Positions 26,690-35,709 of a stretch of DNA of 64,000 bases are shown here, one piece after another; the stretch's first letter is position 1; each line of letters begins with the position of its first letter. The DNA comes from CAXBCP01 sp047638395 (lineage in GTDB: Bacteria; Pseudomonadota; Alphaproteobacteria; MPNO01; UBA830), in assembly GCA_047638395.1 (NCBI GenBank), contig JBLIMV010000005.1, forward strand, positions 62,001-126,000, read 5' to 3'. The notes under the pieces were generated by a model that saw only the letters and a program-made list of their open reading frames with translations, made no database searches and was not told the DNA's origin. The translations under genes and the position numbers were made by a program.

Positions 26690-27682
26690 TTATTTTGCCG
26701 AAGCCTGTTCCTTTTCGGTAAGGCCACTTTCCTTGAGAACGGGGATAGGGATACCGCGTCGCTCAATTGCGGCGCGTTTTGCTTTGTCCCAGTCAATCCG
26801 GTTTGCATCTTCTCCGGCAGCCGATGTCAGCAGAAATTCAAATTCAGCAGGTTTTGACGGCGTGTGTTTGCCGGTCTGTTCGACCTCGTCAGCCTGTATC
26901 TGGGTCGGATGGATTTCAATCCAGAGCTGACCATCCATCTTTGCAACTTTCATGGGCTGATCCACAACTGTGACCGGCGTGCCGACCTTGATGTCGCCGA
27001 ACAGCCGCGCGATATCTTCCGGGTAGAGCCGCACACAGCCGTGACTTACGCGTCTGCCAACGCCATAGGGTTTGTTTGTCCCGTGGAACAAATACGCTGG
27101 CCAGCCGAGATAAACCGCGTGCGACCCAAGCGGGTTATCCGGTCCAGGCGGGACGATCGCCGGCAACTCCGGGTCTTCCTTGCGCACAGATTTCGGGACG
27201 TACCAGGTCGGGTTCTTCTTCTTGCGAACGACCTTGGTGGTGCCTTTGGGCGTGTCCCAGCCGTTATTGCCGATACCGAGTGGTACTGAATCGACCGTCT
27301 TGCCGTCTTCCCGGAAGAAATACAGCCGTTGATCGGCGAGATTGATGACAATGCCTTTATGCGGTGCGGTGGGGAGAATATGCGCGGTCGGCAGCACGAT
27401 TTTCTTATCGGCGCCAGGCACCCAGGGATCGACTCCCGGATTGGCGGATACGATTTCGGTATAGCCAAGCCCGAATTTGCGGGCGAGGTCGACCAGAGAA
27501 TCCTCATATACCGTTAGGTGGGTCTGCATACTGCCGACGATTGCCGGGTAGGCCGTCTTTGACTTGGCGGCCGCCGTTTTTGTCGCCGTCTTCGCCGCGG
27601 CGTGCGCTGTGAGGGGGAGCGCCGTAAACGCAGCGGCGGCGGCAATAGTCGCGCAGAAAAGGCGTCGATCTGTCTTTATCAT
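26690..27682 (-). CDS. L,D-transpeptidase (YkuD family)
   Basis: This 330-residue exported protein has an N-terminal signal peptide (AATIAAAAAFTALPLTAHA) ending in an AHA-type site. A LysM-like region follows (YEDSLVDLARKFGLGYTEIV). The YkuD catalytic domain has HGTNKPYGVG and the active-site motif SHGCVRLYPEDIARLF, with nucleophilic Cys and partner His. These enzymes form 3-3 peptidoglycan crosslinks or attach Lpp to peptidoglycan. The C-terminal ~60 residues (TSAAGEDANRIDWDKAKRA) form a charged extension. It is convergent with the Ala-zipper lipoprotein. Confidence 0.93.
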   Translation of the reverse strand: MIKTDRRLFCATIAAAAAFTALPLTAHAAAKTATKTAAAKSKTAYPAIVGSMQTHLTVYEDSLVDLARKFGLGYTEIVSANPGVDPWVPGADKKIVLPTAHILPTAPHKGIVINLADQRLYFFREDGKTVDSVPLGIGNNGWDTPKGTTKVVRKKKNPTWYVPKSVRKEDPELPAIVPPGPDNPLGSHAVYLGWPAYLFHGTNKPYGVGRRVSHGCVRLYPEDIARLFGDIKVGTPVTVVDQPMKVAKMDGQLWIEIHPTQIQADEVEQTGKHTPSKPAEFEFLLTSAAGEDANRIDWDKAKRAAIERRGIPIPVLKESGLTEKEQASAK

Positions 27683-27780
27683 GTCACTGCTTTCTGAACC
27701 TGTAGGTCAGATATGACCACAATTACGTTTATGCAATGGTTAAACCGTCCCTAAACCGTTGACCACACACGAATTAATGA

Positions 27781-28245
27781 TCACGTGCCGGGGCGGTTCC
27801 CGACGGGTGCGGGAATTCCTTCGGGCAGATGGCTGCCGCGACCGTAGCGGCCGACAACCTCTCCCGTCGCCAGCAGGTTCCCGTCACCGTCATGAACATC
27901 GCAGGAAGACACGAAGATCGTTTTGCCGGCCTTGCGGATACGGCCCTCGGCGATCAGGACGCCCTCGCCGACATTGCCGACAAGATTCACGTTCAACGAC
28001 ACGGTCATCGCCTGGCGGAAGTTTCCGTCAACCGTACAGAAAACGCCGGCCCGTGCGCCCACCGTATCGATAAGTGTCGCCATAACGCCGCCATGGACGA
28101 CACCAATGCCGTTGAGATGCAGATCGGCGACGTCCAATTCGATCACGGTACGGCCCGGCTCCCAGACTGTCAGCCGCCCGCCGATCTTGTCCAAAAATCC
28201 GTTGAGCTTGTGCGTCTCGCTTCCCGGCGCGTCGCTGACAGCCAT
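27781..28245 (-). CDS. PaaI-type hotdog thioesterase
   Basis: This 154-residue single-domain hotdog protein has the conserved catalytic-helix segment HGGVMATLIDTVG (preceded by LNGIGVV), then VSLNVNLVGNVGEG and a closing strand DGNLLATGEVVGRYG. This is the PaaI/YdiI-like acyl-CoA thioesterase arrangement, where an Asp on the central helix and the HGG motif frame the thioester. The substrate is unknown; aryl- or short-chain acyl-CoA would fit the nearby catabolic genes. It is divergent from ubiX. Confidence 0.87.
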   Translation of the reverse strand: MAVSDAPGSETHKLNGFLDKIGGRLTVWEPGRTVIELDVADLHLNGIGVVHGGVMATLIDTVGARAGVFCTVDGNFRQAMTVSLNVNLVGNVGEGVLIAEGRIRKAGKTIFVSSCDVHDGDGNLLATGEVVGRYGRGSHLPEGIPAPVGNRPGT

Positions 28246-28325
28246 GCAGAAAATCCATCTATGTCCAACCTGCGTAACCTGTTAAACCAAATCTTCATTG
28301 AATCAACCACTTAAGCGCAGCCGGT

Positions 28326-28353
28326 TCGACAACGGACGGATGTTGGCTATAAT
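28326..28353 (+). promoter_or_regulatory. Putative promoter of ubiX
   Basis: TCGACA (28326-28331) and a perfect TATAAT (28348-28353) are separated by 16 bp. The ubiX ATG is 28 bp downstream of the -10, with GAGGA just before it. Confidence 0.6.
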
Positions 28354-28380
28354 AATGACGACCTTCCTGAGGAAATTTTA

Positions 28381-28974
28381 ATGAAACGAGTAATTGTCGG
28401 CATAACCGGCGCAACCGGCACGATTTACGGCGTCCGCCTGATGGAACTTATGCGGACGGCCCCGGACATTGAGATCCATCTGGTGATGAGCAAGTCGGCC
28501 AAGTTGACCCTGAAAATGGAGCACGACCTGGAGCTCGATTACATCAACGGGTTGGCCCATGAAGTGCACGATCCCGGCAACATTGGCGCATCGATTTCAT
28601 CCGGCTCGTTCCATTCCGAAGGCATGATCGTCGCACCATGTTCGATCAAGACGATGTCGAACATTGCCGCGGGCAATACCGGCGACCTGATCAGCCGCGC
28701 CGCCGACGTCATCCTCAAGGAACGCCGCACTCTTATCGTCGCGATCCGCGAAACACCGCTGCATATTGGCCATTTGGAAAACCTGACCAAGCTCGCACGG
28801 ATCGGCGCGGTGATCTTCCCGCCGGTCCCGGCTTTCTATAATCGCCCTAAATCGCTGCAGGATATCGTCGATCAGTCCTGCATGCGTATGCTCGACCAAC
28901 TTCATATACATCTCGAATCCGCGCCGCGCTGGGGCGAAGAGGGCGGTGTGCCCGCTGTCGGCCAAAAGCAGTAG
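28381..28974 (+). CDS. ubiX: UbiX-family flavin prenyltransferase
   Basis: This 197-residue protein prenylates FMN with dimethylallyl phosphate to make prFMN, the cofactor of UbiD-type decarboxylases. The N-terminal flavin-binding GITGATG, the central PCSIKTMSNIAAGNTGDLISRAADV, the arginine-rich RETPLHIGHLENLTKL and the IFPPVPAFYNRP segment are all UbiX signatures. It has the same length as UbiX and PadB/Pad1. It is alone on its strand with its own promoter, and presumably serves all three UbiD homologues in the next 30 kb, as well as ubiquinone synthesis. Confidence 0.92.
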   Translation: MKRVIVGITGATGTIYGVRLMELMRTAPDIEIHLVMSKSAKLTLKMEHDLELDYINGLAHEVHDPGNIGASISSGSFHSEGMIVAPCSIKTMSNIAAGNTGDLISRAADVILKERRTLIVAIRETPLHIGHLENLTKLARIGAVIFPPVPAFYNRPKSLQDIVDQSCMRMLDQLHIHLESAPRWGEEGGVPAVGQKQ

Positions 28975-28981
28975 GGCGTCG

Positions 28982-29773
28982 CTACCTAATTTTGATAAGG
29001 ACGGTGCCGAGGGCCTCCAAAGCGATTTCTGCCTGACAGGGCGAACCCTCAATCCAGATCACCGGGGCGACTGAGCCCGTCAGAACGATCTGGCCGGCGG
29101 CCAGTCGATGACCGTGATCGGCCAGCGTATTCGCAAGCCAGGCCACAGCTTCGAGCGGATGGCCCATGACGTCTGCGCCGGTCCCGCTGCCTTTTTCGAT
29201 CCCGTCTATCCGCGTTCGCCCGGCTATGGCGGCAAGGTCGATATCCTGCCAGTCCGATACCGGCGTGCCGAGTACGCAGGCTTTGTGAAAAAAATCGTCA
29301 GCAATCAATGTCGGGGTTCCGCGCGCCAGGAAATCGCCGTAACGGTTCTCGACGATCTCAATTGCGGGAAGGACCGCTTCGATGATCTCGCCAATGGTAT
29401 CGACGCTATAGATCTTGTCTTCGGCATCGCTGCCGGTGCGCAGGGCGATCTCGCATTCGATACCCGGGTTGTAGAACCCGCGGGCACTTAAGACGGCGCC
29501 ATTGTCGTGGAGATTCGTCGATAAAATGCGGCCATAGGCCGGACCGTCGACGCCGAGATATTTCTGCATATCGGTCGTCGTAGCGCCGACTTTCCAGCCG
29601 GCAAGTACGCCGTTCGTCTTTTCGCAAAAATAGCGGTGAAGCGCCTTCTGCGCGGCATATCCGTCAATGACGGTTTGTGGCTCGTCCGCATCGGACAGCT
29701 CTGGGACGGGTCCCGCTGCCAACCGTGCGTCGCCGAGCAGTGCCACCACGCGGCTAAGAGAATCGGCGTCCAT
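28982..29773 (-). CDS. 2-keto-4-pentenoate hydratase-like protein (MhpD/DmpH fold)
   Basis: This 263-residue single-domain protein of the fumarylacetoacetase fold is related to 2-oxopent-4-enoate hydratase and 4-oxalocrotonate decarboxylase of meta-cleavage pathways. Signatures include AGWKVGATT, GPAYGRIL, ECEIALRTG with the metal-binding acidic residues, and HPLEAVAWLANTLADHGH near the C-terminus. The KVGATT lysine and the GSGTGADVMG loop are conserved. It could finish ring-cleavage catabolism of products formed by the oxygenases nearby. It lies 2 bp after the transglutaminase-like gene, so probably co-transcribed. Confidence 0.85.
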   Translation of the reverse strand: MDADSLSRVVALLGDARLAAGPVPELSDADEPQTVIDGYAAQKALHRYFCEKTNGVLAGWKVGATTTDMQKYLGVDGPAYGRILSTNLHDNGAVLSARGFYNPGIECEIALRTGSDAEDKIYSVDTIGEIIEAVLPAIEIVENRYGDFLARGTPTLIADDFFHKACVLGTPVSDWQDIDLAAIAGRTRIDGIEKGSGTGADVMGHPLEAVAWLANTLADHGHRLAAGQIVLTGSVAPVIWIEGSPCQAEIALEALGTVLIKIR

Positions 29774-29775
29774 AA

Positions 29776-30495
29776 TCAGGTGACCGGTTTTTCGTCCTCA
29801 AAATTGGCAGCCTGCTTGCGCTCGTTCTGTTCGACCGCTTCACGGCAGCGATCCCAGAGCTGGGGTCCGTAGAATTCGGTAAAATCGTCGAATACCCGCT
29901 TGACCGGTACGTCGGACCACAGGCCGTGACTGGCGACATATTCCATGTGCTTCTCGCCGTTTTTGTCGAATTCCTGCAGCAGGGCATCTTCGACACCGTC
30001 AAACTCGGTGGGCGTCACGTCGAACTTGTCGCATAGCTCGATATTGAATGCGGGCGCCGCCTTGACCCATTTGCCGTCGATCAACATCACCGCATAGCCG
30101 TGATGCATAAACAGGGTCTCACCGCCCATGGCCTCTGCCATGCGCGGGCTGCACATATGGTTGGTGACGTCGGACAGACCGATGGCGGTCGGTATGCCGG
30201 CGGCGCGCGTTACGGCGCCAAGCAGGGCTGCCTTTGGGATACAATAGGCGGCACCGGTCTCCAGCACGTCGCTTGCCGAATAGGCGATAGCGCGATTGGT
30301 GATCCGGTAAGGGTCGTAGCGGATGGAATCCCGGACCGCATAGAATGCCTGAACAGCCTTTTCCTTGTCCGTGGTCGCGCCTTTGATTGCCTTGGCAGCA
30401 AAGTCGGCGACGATCGGCTTGTCGAAATCCAGAAATTCCGTCGGGCGAAGATACTCTTCTGTCGGTTCCGGATAGCCGGTTTCGAGGTATTCCAT
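29776..30495 (-). CDS. Transglutaminase-like superfamily protein
   Basis: This 239-residue protein starts from the ATG at 30495 (MEYLETGYPEP); the frame opens at 30555, but the shorter N-terminus matches the family better. The core has the cysteine in GAAYCIPKAALLGAVTRAAG and the histidine in MHHGYAVMLIDGKWVKAAP. The usual third catalytic residue, Asp in a WxxxDPT-type motif, is not obvious: the sequence is WVKAAPAF. The C-terminal ~90 residues form a charged extension. It may be a peptidase or an inactive binding protein. It is coupled to the hydratase gene. Confidence 0.72.
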   Translation of the reverse strand: MEYLETGYPEPTEEYLRPTEFLDFDKPIVADFAAKAIKGATTDKEKAVQAFYAVRDSIRYDPYRITNRAIAYSASDVLETGAAYCIPKAALLGAVTRAAGIPTAIGLSDVTNHMCSPRMAEAMGGETLFMHHGYAVMLIDGKWVKAAPAFNIELCDKFDVTPTEFDGVEDALLQEFDKNGEKHMEYVASHGLWSDVPVKRVFDDFTEFYGPQLWDRCREAVEQNERKQAANFEDEKPVT

Positions 30496-30757
30496 AAATC
30501 TGCCTTCGTCGATGATGTGTGCGTGGAGATTAAGGGGCGCGCAGGGCCATCGCAAGTCAGGTCAGATCAGCGTGCAGCGGGGTGATCACCCTGCGGGCAG
30601 CGGGTTGGTGATGGTCAGCATGTAAGGGCATCGGCTACACTGTTGTTCAACAAGAAACTGAATAGCAGCGGGGAGATGATGGCCTCATGGCCCAGATAGC
30701 CGATCCGGAGCGTTACGAGACCACGTCGGTCAAATACCCCAAGGGGATTTCTGCCTG

Positions 30758-31657
30758 ATGGCAGCGCCCGCAGGCGGTCCCGATAAACACAATCCTGTTG
30801 CCGGCATCCTCTGGATGGTGGCCGCCGCTTTCTGTTTTTCCGCATCGCTCACTTTGGTTAAGGCGTTGCAGGATGGCGGGATGAATGCATTTCAGGCAGT
30901 GCTCTTTCGACAGGTATTTGGCTTGATTATATTTACGCCGATTATCCTGCGTGCCGGAATTGGGACCCTTAAAACGAAAGTGCCGTTTGGCCACTTTATG
31001 CGGGCAATGCTTGGCCTGACGGGGATGTGGAGCGGTTACTACTCGCTAACGCTGATTAACGTACCGGATTCGGTCGCCCTGCAATTTACGTTGCCAATCT
31101 TTACAATGATCTGCGCGATCTTTCTGCTGGGCGAGAAACTTCATTCGCATCGGATGATCGCGACGGCGATCGGTTTCGGTGGTGTGTTGGTCATCATCCG
31201 CCCGGGTTTCACCGATCTGAACCTCGGTATTTTTCTGGCACTTGCCGCGGCTGCATTCTATGCGACCTCGGATACGCTCTCCCGCTGGCTCGCGCGCTAC
31301 GACAAGCTGCCGACGATCATGATGTGGAATTTCATTTTCATGATCCCGATGGCCGCTATTCCGTCGGCTTATTTCTGGATAACACCGCCGCCCGAACTCT
31401 GGTTGCAGCTCCTTGGATTCGCTGTGGCCGGTGTCGGTGCGCAGTTCTGCCTCAGCCGATCATTCGGTCTGGCGGAGGCGAGCCTCGTCTCGCCGATTCT
31501 GTTTTTGCGTCTGCCGCTGATCGCTGCGATTTCGTTCTTCGCGTTTGGCGAGACAACCGAAATCTGGACCTGGGTCGGCGCAGCAGTCATCTTTGTTGCA
31601 ACGACCTGGATGACCCGGGTCGAGACGAGGAAGACTCCGGCGGAAAAGCCGTCGTAA
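30758..31657 (+). CDS. EamA/DMT-family transporter
   Basis: This 299-residue protein has ten predicted membrane helices in two five-helix EamA repeats, typical of RhaT/YdcZ-like drug/metabolite transporters. The first repeat includes FRQVFGLIIFTPIILRA and LPIFTMICAIFLLGEKLH; the second includes SPILFLRLPLIAAISFFAFGE. These are inner-membrane exporters or importers of small metabolites. It precedes the oxygenase-like pair by 36 bp on the same strand, so it could share their transcript and move their substrate, but this is inference from location. Confidence 0.86.
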   Translation: MAAPAGGPDKHNPVAGILWMVAAAFCFSASLTLVKALQDGGMNAFQAVLFRQVFGLIIFTPIILRAGIGTLKTKVPFGHFMRAMLGLTGMWSGYYSLTLINVPDSVALQFTLPIFTMICAIFLLGEKLHSHRMIATAIGFGGVLVIIRPGFTDLNLGIFLALAAAAFYATSDTLSRWLARYDKLPTIMMWNFIFMIPMAAIPSAYFWITPPPELWLQLLGFAVAGVGAQFCLSRSFGLAEASLVSPILFLRLPLIAAISFFAFGETTEIWTWVGAAVIFVATTWMTRVETRKTPAEKPS

Positions 31658-31693
31658 ACTTGTCCCGCAGAAAGTGATTAAGTAGGAAAAATC

Positions 31694-32893
31694 ATGGCAG
31701 ACGGATCGACATCCCTGAAATCGGGCGGCCCCGATCATTTTGAGTTGCTCGAGCGCGCGCGGGGCCTGACGGAAACCGTCCGGGGGCGGGCAGCGGGGGC
31801 GGAAACAAACCGTCGTTTGCACCGCGAAACTCACGAAGAACTGCTTGCGGCCGGTTTGTACAAAGTACAGATGCCGGCGCGTTACGGCGGGCTGGAAATG
31901 AGCCACCGCACCATGCTTGATTGTGCGGTCGAGATCGGCCGCGGCTGCGGATCGTCGGCCTGGATATTCTCGAATATCGCCGCCCAGAATGGGATCGTCT
32001 CGATGGCGTCGCGACAGGCGCAGGATGATGTCTGGGCCGAAAACGACAATGCCTGCACAGCCTCGTCTTTTCCTGCCAAGGGCGGCAAGGTCGAGAGAGC
32101 GGACGGCGGAGTTGTCGCCAACGGTGTCTGGAGCTTTGCGTCCGGCGTTGACTGGGCCGACTGGAACAACATGCAGGTTTTTGTGCCGCGCGAAGGCGGC
32201 GGTGTGGCGCATCACATGGCGCTGGTGCCCAAATCCGACTACCGGGTGATCGATGACTGGAATTCACCAGGACTGGTCGCCACGGGATCGCGGTCGATCG
32301 AGCTGGATAACGTCTTTATTCCCGAGCACCGGATGCTGAATACGGCAGAGGCCCGCAAAGGGACCACCATCGATGCGTCCGAGAATTTCGGGCCGATCTT
32401 CCGTGTGCCGCCGATGTGCGGCGCTAACAAGATTTTTTCCGGGCCGGTGATCGGCATGGCGCGCGGCGCACTGGATGCGATCGAACGGGATTTGTCGGCG
32501 CGGAACAATGTCGCCGGTGTCCCAATGGCGACATTGACGACGGCGCAGATGCGCGTAGCCGAGGCGGGCGCGCTGATTGAAGCCGCCTGGGCGCTGATGC
32601 AACGCGATTGTGACGTGGCGCTGGAGATCGGTGATATCGGGCGGCTGACGACCGTCGAAGACAGGGCGTTCTGGCGACGTAATAATGCCTATGCGGGTGT
32701 CATGTGCGTAAAAGCGCTGGATATTCTGCACCCGTTGATCGGCGCGCGCGGGTTGACGCCCGACAGCGATTTCATGCGCGCCTACCGCGATATCCATGCG
32801 GCGACGATGCAGATCAATATGGCCTGGGACCGGCACGCGATTTCGGCGGCGGAAATCCAGCTCGGTCTGACGCCCAGTGACCCGCGTGCCTGA
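31694..32893 (+). CDS. HsaA-like flavin-dependent monooxygenase/acyl-CoA dehydrogenase-fold protein (copy 1)
   Basis: This 399-residue member of the acyl-CoA dehydrogenase fold lies closest to two-component class D flavin monooxygenases (HsaA, HpaB-like, DszC). The pattern is HRETHEELLAAGLYKVQ, MPARYGG, a GCGSSAWIFSN segment, FPAKGGKVER, then NGVWSFASGVDWADWNN and DDWNSPGLVATGSRS. It has no obvious catalytic Glu of true acyl-CoA dehydrogenases that I could assign. The next gene is a clear paralogue. A flavin reductase partner is not in the window. The likely role is hydroxylation of an aromatic or related substrate upstream of decarboxylation by the UbiD gene that follows. Confidence 0.78.
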   Translation: MADGSTSLKSGGPDHFELLERARGLTETVRGRAAGAETNRRLHRETHEELLAAGLYKVQMPARYGGLEMSHRTMLDCAVEIGRGCGSSAWIFSNIAAQNGIVSMASRQAQDDVWAENDNACTASSFPAKGGKVERADGGVVANGVWSFASGVDWADWNNMQVFVPREGGGVAHHMALVPKSDYRVIDDWNSPGLVATGSRSIELDNVFIPEHRMLNTAEARKGTTIDASENFGPIFRVPPMCGANKIFSGPVIGMARGALDAIERDLSARNNVAGVPMATLTTAQMRVAEAGALIEAAWALMQRDCDVALEIGDIGRLTTVEDRAFWRRNNAYAGVMCVKALDILHPLIGARGLTPDSDFMRAYRDIHAATMQINMAWDRHAISAAEIQLGLTPSDPRA

Positions 32894-32894
32894 T

Positions 32895-34088
32895 ATGGTT
32901 GCACCTGATATCAACGACATCACTCAGAACACGATGGTTGACCGTGCCCGGGGCATGATTTCAGTTTTGCGCGAACGTGCCCGCGACGCCGAGAAGAACC
33001 GCGCCGTGCCGCGTGAGACGTTTGAGCAGTTTGCCGAGGAAGGCTTCTTTCGCATTCATCAGCCGGAACGTTTCGGCGGGTTCGGATGGGATATCGGCAT
33101 GATGGTCCGCCTTGGCGCGGAGCTGGGTCAGGGCTGTGGATCGAGCTGCTGGATATTCTCGAACCTGGCAGTTCAGAACTGGATCCTCGGGATGAACAAG
33201 CCCGAAGCCCAGGAAGATGTCTGGGGCCCAAACCCGCTGGCGCTGATCGCGTCGTCCTTCCCGGCGAACGGCGGCAAAGTTGAACGCACCGATGGCGGAC
33301 TGATCGCCAACGGGTTGTGGAGTTTTGCGTCGGGCGTCGATTTCGCCGACTGGAATAATATGCAGGTTTTTGTACCGCCGGTGGACGGCGAAGGCCCGCC
33401 GGAGCACCGTTTTGCGCTTGTGCCGAAGGCGGATTACGAGATCGTCGATGACTGGTTTTCGCCCGGACTCGCCGGCACCGGCTCGCGCTCAATCAAGTTG
33501 GATAACGTCTTTATCCCCGAACACCGGACGGTGCCGTCGACGGAACTTATGGGCGGGCCGTCGCCGGGCTCGGTCCTCAATCCGGGCGCTCTCTACCGTG
33601 TGCCGCCACTGACGCTCGGGACCAAGGTTTTTGCGGCACCCGCGCTGGGTATCGCAAAGGGTGCGCTGGCGCTGATCGAAGATGATCTGCGCGGGCGGAA
33701 CACTGTCGGCAATGCCCCTATGGCGGAACTGCCGACAGCCCAGGTGCGGGTCGCCGAGGCAGGCGCAGAGATCGAGGCGGCGGAAGCATTGCTGCTCAAG
33801 GATTGTTCGGACGCCATGGCGACGGCAGAAGCGGGGGGCGTGCCGGTTCTGGACGACCGGGCGCGCTGGCGCCGGAACAATGCTTTTGCGGTACAGCTGT
33901 GCGTTCGCGCGGTGGAACGGCTCAATCCGCTGGTTGGCGCGCGCGGGCTGACACCTGAAAACGACTTTTTGCGCATGTTCCGCGACGTGCATGCGGCGTC
34001 GCTGCAGATTACGGTATCGTGGGATATCCAGTCCGTAAACGCGGGGCGCATCCGTTTTGGCCTGCCGTCGTTGGATCCCAGGGTTTGA
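32895..34088 (+). CDS. HsaA-like flavin-dependent monooxygenase/acyl-CoA dehydrogenase-fold protein (copy 2)
   Basis: This 397-residue tandem paralogue of the preceding gene shares GCGSSCWIFSN, ANGLWSFASGVDFADWNN, DDWFSPGLAGTGSRS and the RVAEAGAEIEAAEALL helix. It starts at ATG 32895, two bases after the previous stop; a GTG at 32877 would extend it into copy 1. The duplicates could form a heteromer or act on successive substrates. Both keep the same active-site-region motifs, so neither looks dead. The UbiD homologue follows 49 bp downstream. Confidence 0.78.
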   Translation: MVAPDINDITQNTMVDRARGMISVLRERARDAEKNRAVPRETFEQFAEEGFFRIHQPERFGGFGWDIGMMVRLGAELGQGCGSSCWIFSNLAVQNWILGMNKPEAQEDVWGPNPLALIASSFPANGGKVERTDGGLIANGLWSFASGVDFADWNNMQVFVPPVDGEGPPEHRFALVPKADYEIVDDWFSPGLAGTGSRSIKLDNVFIPEHRTVPSTELMGGPSPGSVLNPGALYRVPPLTLGTKVFAAPALGIAKGALALIEDDLRGRNTVGNAPMAELPTAQVRVAEAGAEIEAAEALLLKDCSDAMATAEAGGVPVLDDRARWRRNNAFAVQLCVRAVERLNPLVGARGLTPENDFLRMFRDVHAASLQITVSWDIQSVNAGRIRFGLPSLDPRV

Positions 34089-34137
34089 GCCAGGTCGACA
34101 AGCAGGTTCGTCCACCACTTTTAGACAGGAAGTTTTT

Positions 34138-35583
34138 ATGGCGTTGAATGACATGCGCGAATATCTCGCGGTTCTCGAACAGCAGGGATTGATCCGCCGG
34201 ATCACGCAGGAAGTGGATTCGTCCTGGGAAATCGGCTGCATGGTGAAATGGGGCTTTCAGGCCTTTGCCGAGAAAGACCGGTTCGGGTTCCTGTTCGATA
34301 ACGTGAAAGGCACGGATATCCCGGTTGCCACGGGGGCGCTGGGTGCCTCGGAAGCAGCCTACGCCGTCGGGCTGGGCGTTGAGCCGCATGAAATCAACGC
34401 CAAATGGGAAGAGGCGCTGCTCAATCCCGTCGCGCCCATCATGGTCGATACCGCGATCTGTCAGGAGGTCGTCGTCGAAGGCGACGACGTTGATCTTGGC
34501 ACGCTGCCGATCCCGGTCTGGACACCGGGCAAGGATGCGGCACCGTACATCACGTCGATCGTGGTGACGCGGGATGCCGAGACCGACGTCCAGAATTATG
34601 GCGTTTACCGCACGCAGGTACTTGGGCCGAACCGCGTCGTTGCGAATATGTCGCCGGGCCGACAGGGCTTTCAGTGCGTTAAATCCTGGCATGACCGGGG
34701 CGAGCCGGCCCCCGTGGCGTTTGTCATCGGTGCCGAGCCGGCAATGTATTATGCCGCCGTCACGACGCTCCCCTTTGCCGTAGACGAGGCGACGCTTGCA
34801 GGCGGGCTGAAGCAGGAAGCGCTGGAGCAGGTCAGAGGCCACAGCGTCGATCTGCGGATACCGGCCCGCACAGAGATCGTCATCGAAGGTTTCATCCATC
34901 CGGGTGAGATGGCAGAGGAAGGTCCGTTCGGTGAATTCGCCGGATATATGGGCCCGGTAGGTGAGCGTCCGGTCGTCCGGATAACTGCGATTACCCATCG
35001 TAAAGATCCGATTTTCTACGGCCTCGCCAGTCAGATGCCGCCGAGCGAAAGCACGACGATGCAAAGTCTGACCAATGCGGGCCAATTGCTAAAAGTGCTC
35101 CGTCACGACCTGGGTGAGGCAACTGTCGCCGACGTCATCATCGATAAGACGTTCGGGGGCCTGTTGGCGCATGCGATTGTTGCGGTTCGCCCGGGTGCGC
35201 CGGGAAACGGAAAACGTATCGGCCGACTTGTCGCGAGTATTTCTCCCTGCAAGCGCATCACGGTGGTCGATCACGACGTCGATATCCGCGATCAGGAGCA
35301 CCTGAACTGGGCAATGAATTCCCATTACGACCCGGCGCGCGACACCGTCATTATCGATGACGTTTTCGTGCCGATGCATATGGACCCGTCGGTGCGGATC
35401 CGCGGCGGCAATACCGAGCCCGGGAGCAAAATCGTGGTCGATGCTACGAGTTCCATTGATGCGGGCGATTTCTCGATCCCCGACAGGGAGATCATGGAAA
35501 AGGCGCTGGAGTCATGGAACAGGGCCGACCTACCCGAAGTGACTATCCCCAAACGGCTGAATATGCGGTTAGATAGAGCCTGA
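34138..35583 (+). CDS. UbiD-family decarboxylase with complete catalytic triad (UbiD-1)
   Basis: This 481-residue protein starts from ATG 34138, preceded by AGGAAG; the frame extends to 34057 but overlaps the previous gene. UbiD enzymes use prFMN to (de)carboxylate aromatic or alpha,beta-unsaturated acids. The sequence keeps the metal-ligand Asn and catalytic Arg in QNYGVYRTQV (Asn153, Arg158), and both catalytic glutamates in EEGPFGEFAGY (Glu261, Glu266). This corresponds in spacing to the Arg-Glu-Glu set of Aspergillus Fdc1. It appears in one transcription unit with the two HsaA-like genes, so a hydroxylated aromatic acid is a plausible substrate. prFMN would come from the UbiX at 28.4 kb. 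Confidence 0.9.
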   Translation: MALNDMREYLAVLEQQGLIRRITQEVDSSWEIGCMVKWGFQAFAEKDRFGFLFDNVKGTDIPVATGALGASEAAYAVGLGVEPHEINAKWEEALLNPVAPIMVDTAICQEVVVEGDDVDLGTLPIPVWTPGKDAAPYITSIVVTRDAETDVQNYGVYRTQVLGPNRVVANMSPGRQGFQCVKSWHDRGEPAPVAFVIGAEPAMYYAAVTTLPFAVDEATLAGGLKQEALEQVRGHSVDLRIPARTEIVIEGFIHPGEMAEEGPFGEFAGYMGPVGERPVVRITAITHRKDPIFYGLASQMPPSESTTMQSLTNAGQLLKVLRHDLGEATVADVIIDKTFGGLLAHAIVAVRPGAPGNGKRIGRLVASISPCKRITVVDHDVDIRDQEHLNWAMNSHYDPARDTVIIDDVFVPMHMDPSVRIRGGNTEPGSKIVVDATSSIDAGDFSIPDREIMEKALESWNRADLPEVTIPKRLNMRLDRA

Positions 35584-35643
35584 GCCGTCGGGCGGCCGGA
35601 GCCGCTCATTCTGCTCCTGGTTTGCAACTTTTGCGAGATGTGT

Positions 35644-35664
35644 CTTTACGAAATATTCGTAAAG
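35644..35664. promoter_or_regulatory. Perfect palindrome, candidate operator
   Basis: Arms CTTTACGAA (35644-35652) and TTCGTAAAG (35656-35664) are separated by ATA. It sits 46 bp upstream of the ATG at 35710. There is no U-tract, so it is not a terminator; an operator or leader hairpin is the best guess. Confidence 0.45.
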
Positions 35665-35709
35665 GTTTGTGAATTTTGTCCGTTCAAATAGACTGGCGGA
35701 CGATGTCGC

